A stretch of DNA of 64,000 bases from assembly GCA_024811115.1 (NCBI GenBank), contig JAKOGH010000244.1, forward strand, positions 62,001 to 126,000, written 5' to 3'. Position 1 is the first letter of the stretch, and every line of letters starts with the position of its first letter. The DNA is from Terana coerulea. Lineage: Eukaryota > Basidiomycota > Agaricomycetes > Polyporales > Phanerochaetaceae. A program made the translations under genes and the position numbers. Below the pieces are notes generated by a model. It searched no databases, was not told the origin of the DNA, and saw nothing but the letters and a program-made list of their open reading frames with translations. Below are positions 59,135-64,000 of this stretch, piece after piece.

Positions 59135-62100
59135 CTAATTCTCAGCGCTGGTTGCGGGCGGCGCAAACTGCACAAGCTGTCGTATGGTGGCAGAGGACAT
59201 ACTCCTCAGATCATCAAAACTGTCTATCGAAGGCGCGAGCCCATGTCTGCGGGCCTTAATCTCGCACAACCGAGTGAATGTGACGTTGAATGCGAGTTTG
59301 GGGCGCTCCATGTATGCCACCGCAGCAAGGACAGTGTCCAGCAGGCCAAGCTTCCGAAGGATTGGCGTTTCGTTTGGAGGAGGGCCTTCGTTGAACTTCG
59401 CTGCAAAGCGCCGGAACCAAGCAACCCAGGCTCTTTTACTCGCTTTCAAGTCGGTACTCGGTCCATAGCTTGTCATCGCTCTTGAGGGTGTAGTATGTCC
59501 ATGGCCTTGTAACCACTCCTTGTTTCGCTCCCTGACAAAGGCCATCACAACCGCAATCTCTTCTTGAAGGAAGGGAAGGGATCGGTCGGTGTACCGGTCA
59601 AACGCATCTCGGATGTCTTTATCTCTCGACACAGCACCATGATGGTCGTCAATGATAGGCTTCATGCGGGTCGCTTGTTCTTGAAGTAGTGTAGTCCTTA
59701 TCTTGTCTCCCTTCGTTCGCAGGATATCCAAAATGAAGGGAGGTAAGTGTTTGGGCCGAGCAAAGGGAGGCGGAAGATCCTTGGGGAAGCTGCTGTTGTC
59801 GTCTGCCAGACAAGAAGGTAATTCGCGATGGAATTTCTGCTTGTCAACAAGAAAGATAGCATTGCGAACAAGAAGCCCAGATTTGCGTGAGTCGAGATCA
59901 ACAGTGAACCTGTCCAACATCAGAATGCAGAAAGTGACAGAGTACAATGAATACTCACATATATCCCATTCGTTCCGTAACTGGATTACTATAGCCGTAG
60001 CCGTAGATCGCGTTCTCATGAAAGACGGAGTAAAGTCCAACATGCGATCGTGCTAAGCCAGTTAGCATATGTCGTTGGAGAACAGCGTTTGCCGACGAAG
60101 GCGCCGAGGGCTTGTGAGCATCGTGCACTGCTTGCTGCAATGCGGTGACAGCAAGGATCTCTCCCTCTGGCTCAAAATTCTTTTCCAAGAAGCTGTCCGG
60201 CATCTCGCAGAAGGCGGCGTTCACAAAGGGAGCCACGAGTGACTGGTCCCATATACAAACGGCAGTGTCTGTCCGCACTCGTTGAGCGAGTTTCCACCCA
60301 GGAAATCAAGAACGCACGTACCGCCGTCGACGTCTGGGAAACCCCCGACAGTTTAGTTCGGTGCGTGTGTATACGGAGCTGCATCGCTTACCTCCGCCCG
60401 CGAGCAAGCTGGGCAGGGAACGAGGGCCGTCGTTCGGGACGACGATGACGTCTTTCCACATAGCAAGTTCAGGGACGTCGACCGCTTCGACCTTCTGTAC
60501 ATCCGACACGAGCCTCACCGGATTTCGATATAACTGTTTGTACTGGTTAGCGAAGTGGCATTCGATGTGAATCATTCTCACCAAGCACTTGCCGAGAAGG
60601 ACATGTGAATCCCGCATACTTGGCGGGTTGGATAATTCCTGCGTACTCCGGAAGTAGATTTGACCTTCACGCAGTCGACCAAGTGGATCTTACTCAATTG
60701 TCAGCTCTTAGCAATTAGTATGACATCATTAGAGCACATACCCGGAACCATAAATGCCTCGGCAGAGGACGCTAATGGCAAGCGTAGTGTCTTGAAAATA
60801 GCATCAAGGGCGCTCTTCTGCACTTTGTCAACAAGTTCATCGTACAGATATTTCTCCTCTACGTTGAAGCCTGCCTGGAGCATCCGCATCACGCCTTCAG
60901 CGCAGGAGATGGGCTTCCCACCTTCGTGATGTGCTGGCGACGTAGAAGAAGGGACATTGTCACCAGTATCCTCCACGTCATCAACACCGTCGCGTGGTCT
61001 TCCCGCCCAGCCGAGAGCGCGCTGGATCCCAGCGACGTGCCGCTGCACCCGCACGGCAATAACACCCTCGACCCGGTTCACCGCATTCCACAGCGAGTGC
61101 ATCGCTGCAGGTCCATCCATGCGCATGAGTGGCCGGATCACCTGCTCGACACCGTCCTTCATCAGGTCCTCGAACGCCTGGTCGGGTACGCCGTTGTGGT
61201 GCAGATTCATGATCGGCTGTTTGCCCAGGGAGGTGCCTATGGTGACGCGCGATGGTGCGACGAGGTCAAATATGAAGTGCGCCCGGCTCAACCTATCCAT
61301 TTCCGAATCGCGAGTGTCTTCCACGAGGTGTATCTTCTGCTGAGACTTGCGGATCCATATTCGGGGAGGCTCCGAATGATCAATAGTCTGATCATGCGGG
61401 TGCAGAGTCCACACGCCTTTCGAACCAAACACCCGGCCCTGCACTGCGGTGGGAAAGGTCTTGTAGTTCATGGCGTCTTGAATAGTCTTGAGTGCGGCAC
61501 CGTTCATGAACCCACAGCCGTCTGTGTAGATCTTCTCTGTTGGCGCCTTTCCTCCGTCATGTGGTGCGCCTTCCAACGTTGTCAGGACAGAGGCCACAAC
61601 AACTTAGAATCTATCCAATGAACGCTCACATTCATCCTCAATTATCTCGATAAGCTCAGGGGCAAACTGAAGCACCGGCAGAGTGGTAGACAACCCCAAA
61701 TCGAACCGGGTTGTCCACTTTGAGACGGGCTGGGGAACAGACGTCAGGCCAAGCATACAAGCGGCGCTCCTAAACCCACTTACCTGATTCGCGTTCAAAC
61801 TTAACGGATTATGCCACGCCACAAAATCCTCCAGCGAGCACCGGTGCTGGTCTCCCTCCGAGAAAGACAGCCGGCGGCCATAATCCTCGTTCACCTCCAG
61901 CGCATACAGCTTCCCGTCCTTCACCGAGAACGGCCGGAACACGCGGCCGCACACGACGAGCCCCTGCACGAAGAACGCGCGCTCCGCAGACGCGTCGTCG
62001 AAGCTCGCCGCGAGCTTGACCTGCACGACGCGCCGCGAGCCGAGGTGCCGCGCGAAGCGGTGCGAGCGCGCCATCTGCATCGCCCGCAGCGTGAGCCTGA

Positions 62101-63775
62101 ACGCCGGCTTCGCGGCGTCGGCAGTCTTGACGCGCTCCATCCGCACGATCTGCTGGATCTTCCCGCCGTACCAGTTGTCCTCGCCCTCCCAGACACCCTG
62201 GAGACCGAGCCCGCGGGTCTTGTTCTCGCAGATCGCCAGCTGCTCGCGGTCCAGCTCGGCCCTAGCGGAGCATACAATCAGCAAACGCGGCTATATGCGT
62301 GTCGACGCAACCTACCAGAGCAGGTTTGCTGTTGCATTTGCACTGGAGGGCGCCTTGTGCGGTTGGTCGAGTATGACCGACGGAACGAGGGGGTAGTTGT
62401 CAGCGTTCTTGCCGGCCAGCTTGCGCAGCTTGTCCTTTGTGACATCGTCCCAGGTCCACCGTCCATCAGACACGCCGCGTGCAATCTCGTACTGAACACC
62501 CCATGCGATCCGCAACTCGTCGAACCACTGCTGAGCTTTGCTGTCATGCGATACAAGGAAAAATCCAGGCAGAGCTTTTTCAGTCGTGTCCGGCAGGGCA
62601 CGTTCCTTCCCCTTCGTGTTGCTAGGCCCCGGGTCTGATATCGCCGTTCGAAGGCCAGCGCTGAGGTCGCGTAAGATTCTGATTCACAAGCTCGCTAAGC
62701 TGTGAGATGACGCACCGAGGTATACTTGGCCCAGCGATCTTCGACATCTTGGGCTCCGGACCAGGTAGGTCAAAGTCATCGTCAAACTCCACTGCACGTC
62801 GCTTGCCGAGCACGACCGTCGAGCTACTGTCGGTCTGGACCGAGGAGAAGGAGGTTCTTGAGGATCGCGACGAGAAGATGGTGGACTCCGAGGACTGGGT
62901 AGAATTGCTGGAGGTTAGTGATGTTCTGGACGTGCTTGGGGAGTGGGTGCTGGACGAGGCAACCGTCGTTTGTGTCTGTGTTGGTGATGGCGGGTCCGGC
63001 TCGATGGCATCGTCCTCACAAGCTCGTTCGAGCTCTGACCATATTGTCAATTGGTTCCCTCCTTAAAAGGTGAGGTAGCTGAGCGAGCACTCACGAGCTT
63101 CGACGAGCTCAGCTACACGGACGCACACAGCCCAAATTAGCAATCACTTCAAGTGCACCCCAGCATGCACACACGCACCTTCAGCCAGGTCCCCTCGTCA
63201 TAGTCGCCGAACATATCATATTCCTGCGACGACTGTCAATATAGCAATGCGACTCAATCAGCCTTTAGAGGAAACTATAGAGTGCGCCGGGCGGTACCGA
63301 TGATTTCGCCATGTCCGCGCGCCCGAGCGGTTTCGCGGTCGACACAGATCTGGGAGATGATGACGCTGCAACGCGGTGGGAAACAGCTGCGAGCAACTCG
63401 TTTGGTTCAGGGTCCTCGAGAAACGGATCTGCTTAACGCAATCAGCTTCGGGCGGCGGGATCTCGGGGCACGTATAGGGTTGCAGACGCACTCTCAGCCG
63501 GGTCTGAATGCTCCTGGATCCAGTTCTCTACTTCTTCGCGGCTCACAGGGGCGCGATTGGGGACTTTTGTGTTCGAGGGGACATGTCAGCGACGCGAATG
63601 GCGCGGCGAGAGAATTGCCGCACGCACCTGAACCTGCCCGCCCGCTGTCCGACTCCCATTTCTCGAACATCTCATCGTAGAGCATCTGCGTCGAGGGGCC
63701 TATCTCGTCGTTGTCCGAGTTCCACTCATCGTTCTCCGAAGGTGGGAGGTCAACTGCATATTGGTCTGAAGGCAT
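59135..63775 (-). CDS. RNA-dependent RNA polymerase (QDE-1/RdRP family)
   Basis: Makes double-stranded RNA in RNA silencing. Many exons run from about 63775 (MPSDQYAVDLPPSEND, best ATG but uncertain) to the stop at 59135, about 1,300 residues. The N-terminal 300 or so residues are disordered (Ser-rich, with GKRRAVEFDDDFDLPG). The polymerase region includes WYGGKIQQIVRMERVK, YTDGCGFMNGAAL, RVFGSKGVWTLHP, PDSFLEKNFEP, FHENAIYGYGYSNPVTE and FTVDLDSRKSGLLV. The catalytic GGDVDGD is intact but assembled from three exons: ...AGG ending at 60390, a 12-nt micro-exon at 60322-60333, and TAVCIWDQSLVAPF starting at 60268. A 55-nt intron (GTGCGT to CTCAG, about 62664-62718) explains a frame change in the N-terminal part. 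Exon limits before 62640 are tentative. Confidence 0.88.
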
Positions 63776-64000
63776 CAATTCAAGAAAGGGACATGGAGGC
63801 GCGGGAGAGCGAACTGCTTCCGCGATCGTGTAGACATGGGCGTGATGGCGGGCGTTTGTGACCGTGACGGTAACGCGGCGGCCAGACTCATGAAGAAGAG
63901 GAATCGAATAGAACCCATAGTGACTATTTCTAAACACCACCGATATTAAGTACAAGCATGCCGTACAGTAGTATGATCAAGCACAGATCCCCAAAAATAG
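63776..64000. other. Right edge, upstream of RdRP start
   Basis: Presumed promoter or 5' UTR of the leftward RdRP gene. The frame upstream of the chosen ATG stays open to about 63955 but has no earlier in-frame ATG. The window ends here. Confidence 0.35.

Noticed and set aside
62622..62720. One-base frame break in the RdRP N-terminus
   Set aside because: A normal 55-nt intron (GTGCGT donor, CCTCAG acceptor) joins the two frames with exact phase, so no indel is needed.

Overview
This window looks like nuclear DNA of a filamentous basidiomycete, most likely an Agaricomycete. Genes are dense (19 protein genes in 64 kb, both strands) and split by many 50-60 nt GT-AG introns. The families are fungal: TORC1 Raptor, dynactin p150Glued, a GRAM/VASt sterol-transfer protein, an RNA-silencing RNA-dependent RNA polymerase, and an Agaricomycete-type F-box protein. 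No rRNA, tRNA or CRISPR was recognised. All splice sites below were worked out by hand from reading frame and motif continuity.

Layout. 1-2195 (+): 5'-truncated F-box/WD40 (Cdc4/Pop1-like) protein. 2691-4972 (-): malic enzyme with a 9-nt micro-exon. 5456-6234 (+): membrane-anchored LysM protein. 6492-8489 (-): CCCH zinc-finger protein. 8490-11611: gene-poor. 11612-12707 (+): U1A/U2B''-type spliceosomal protein. 13081-13756 (+): small acidic protein. 14459-17092 (+): intronless RNA-repair polyprotein (2H phosphoesterase, dual-specificity phosphatase, P-loop kinase, RNA ligase). 17341-18666 (+): adenosine kinase. 19083-20788 (-): two-finger C2H2 protein. 21305-25165 (-): Ser/Pro-rich protein. 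26009-26488 (-): thioredoxin. 26489-29356: gene-poor. 29357-33670 (+): AGC kinase. 34030-34482 (-): Swi5 recombination factor. 35092-37443 (-): F-box protein. 38472-41626 (+): GRAM-VASt lipid-transfer protein. 41983-46506 (-): dynactin p150Glued. 47142-52239 (+): Raptor/Kog1. 52883-55241 (+): CorA-type Mg2+ transporter. 56286-57169: non-autonomous hAT-like DNA transposon with an 8-bp target duplication. 57673-58472 (+): isoprenylcysteine methyltransferase family protein. 59135-63775 (-): RNA-dependent RNA polymerase.

There is no operon-like logic; neighbours are mostly unrelated housekeeping genes. Shared themes are growth signalling (Raptor, AGC kinase, SCF-type F-box/WD40), RNA biology (U1A, RNA-repair polyprotein, RdRP, CCCH protein) and membrane lipids or transport (GRAM-VASt, CorA, ICMT).

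Two patterns stand out. Three genes carry micro-exons of 9, 12 and 15 nt, and the 12-nt one encodes the catalytic core of the RdRP. At least ten single-base frame breaks, most in short homopolymers, interrupt otherwise intact conserved genes. Several occur as compensating pairs. Uncorrected sequencing or assembly error is the simplest explanation, so automatic gene models here will be wrong at those points.
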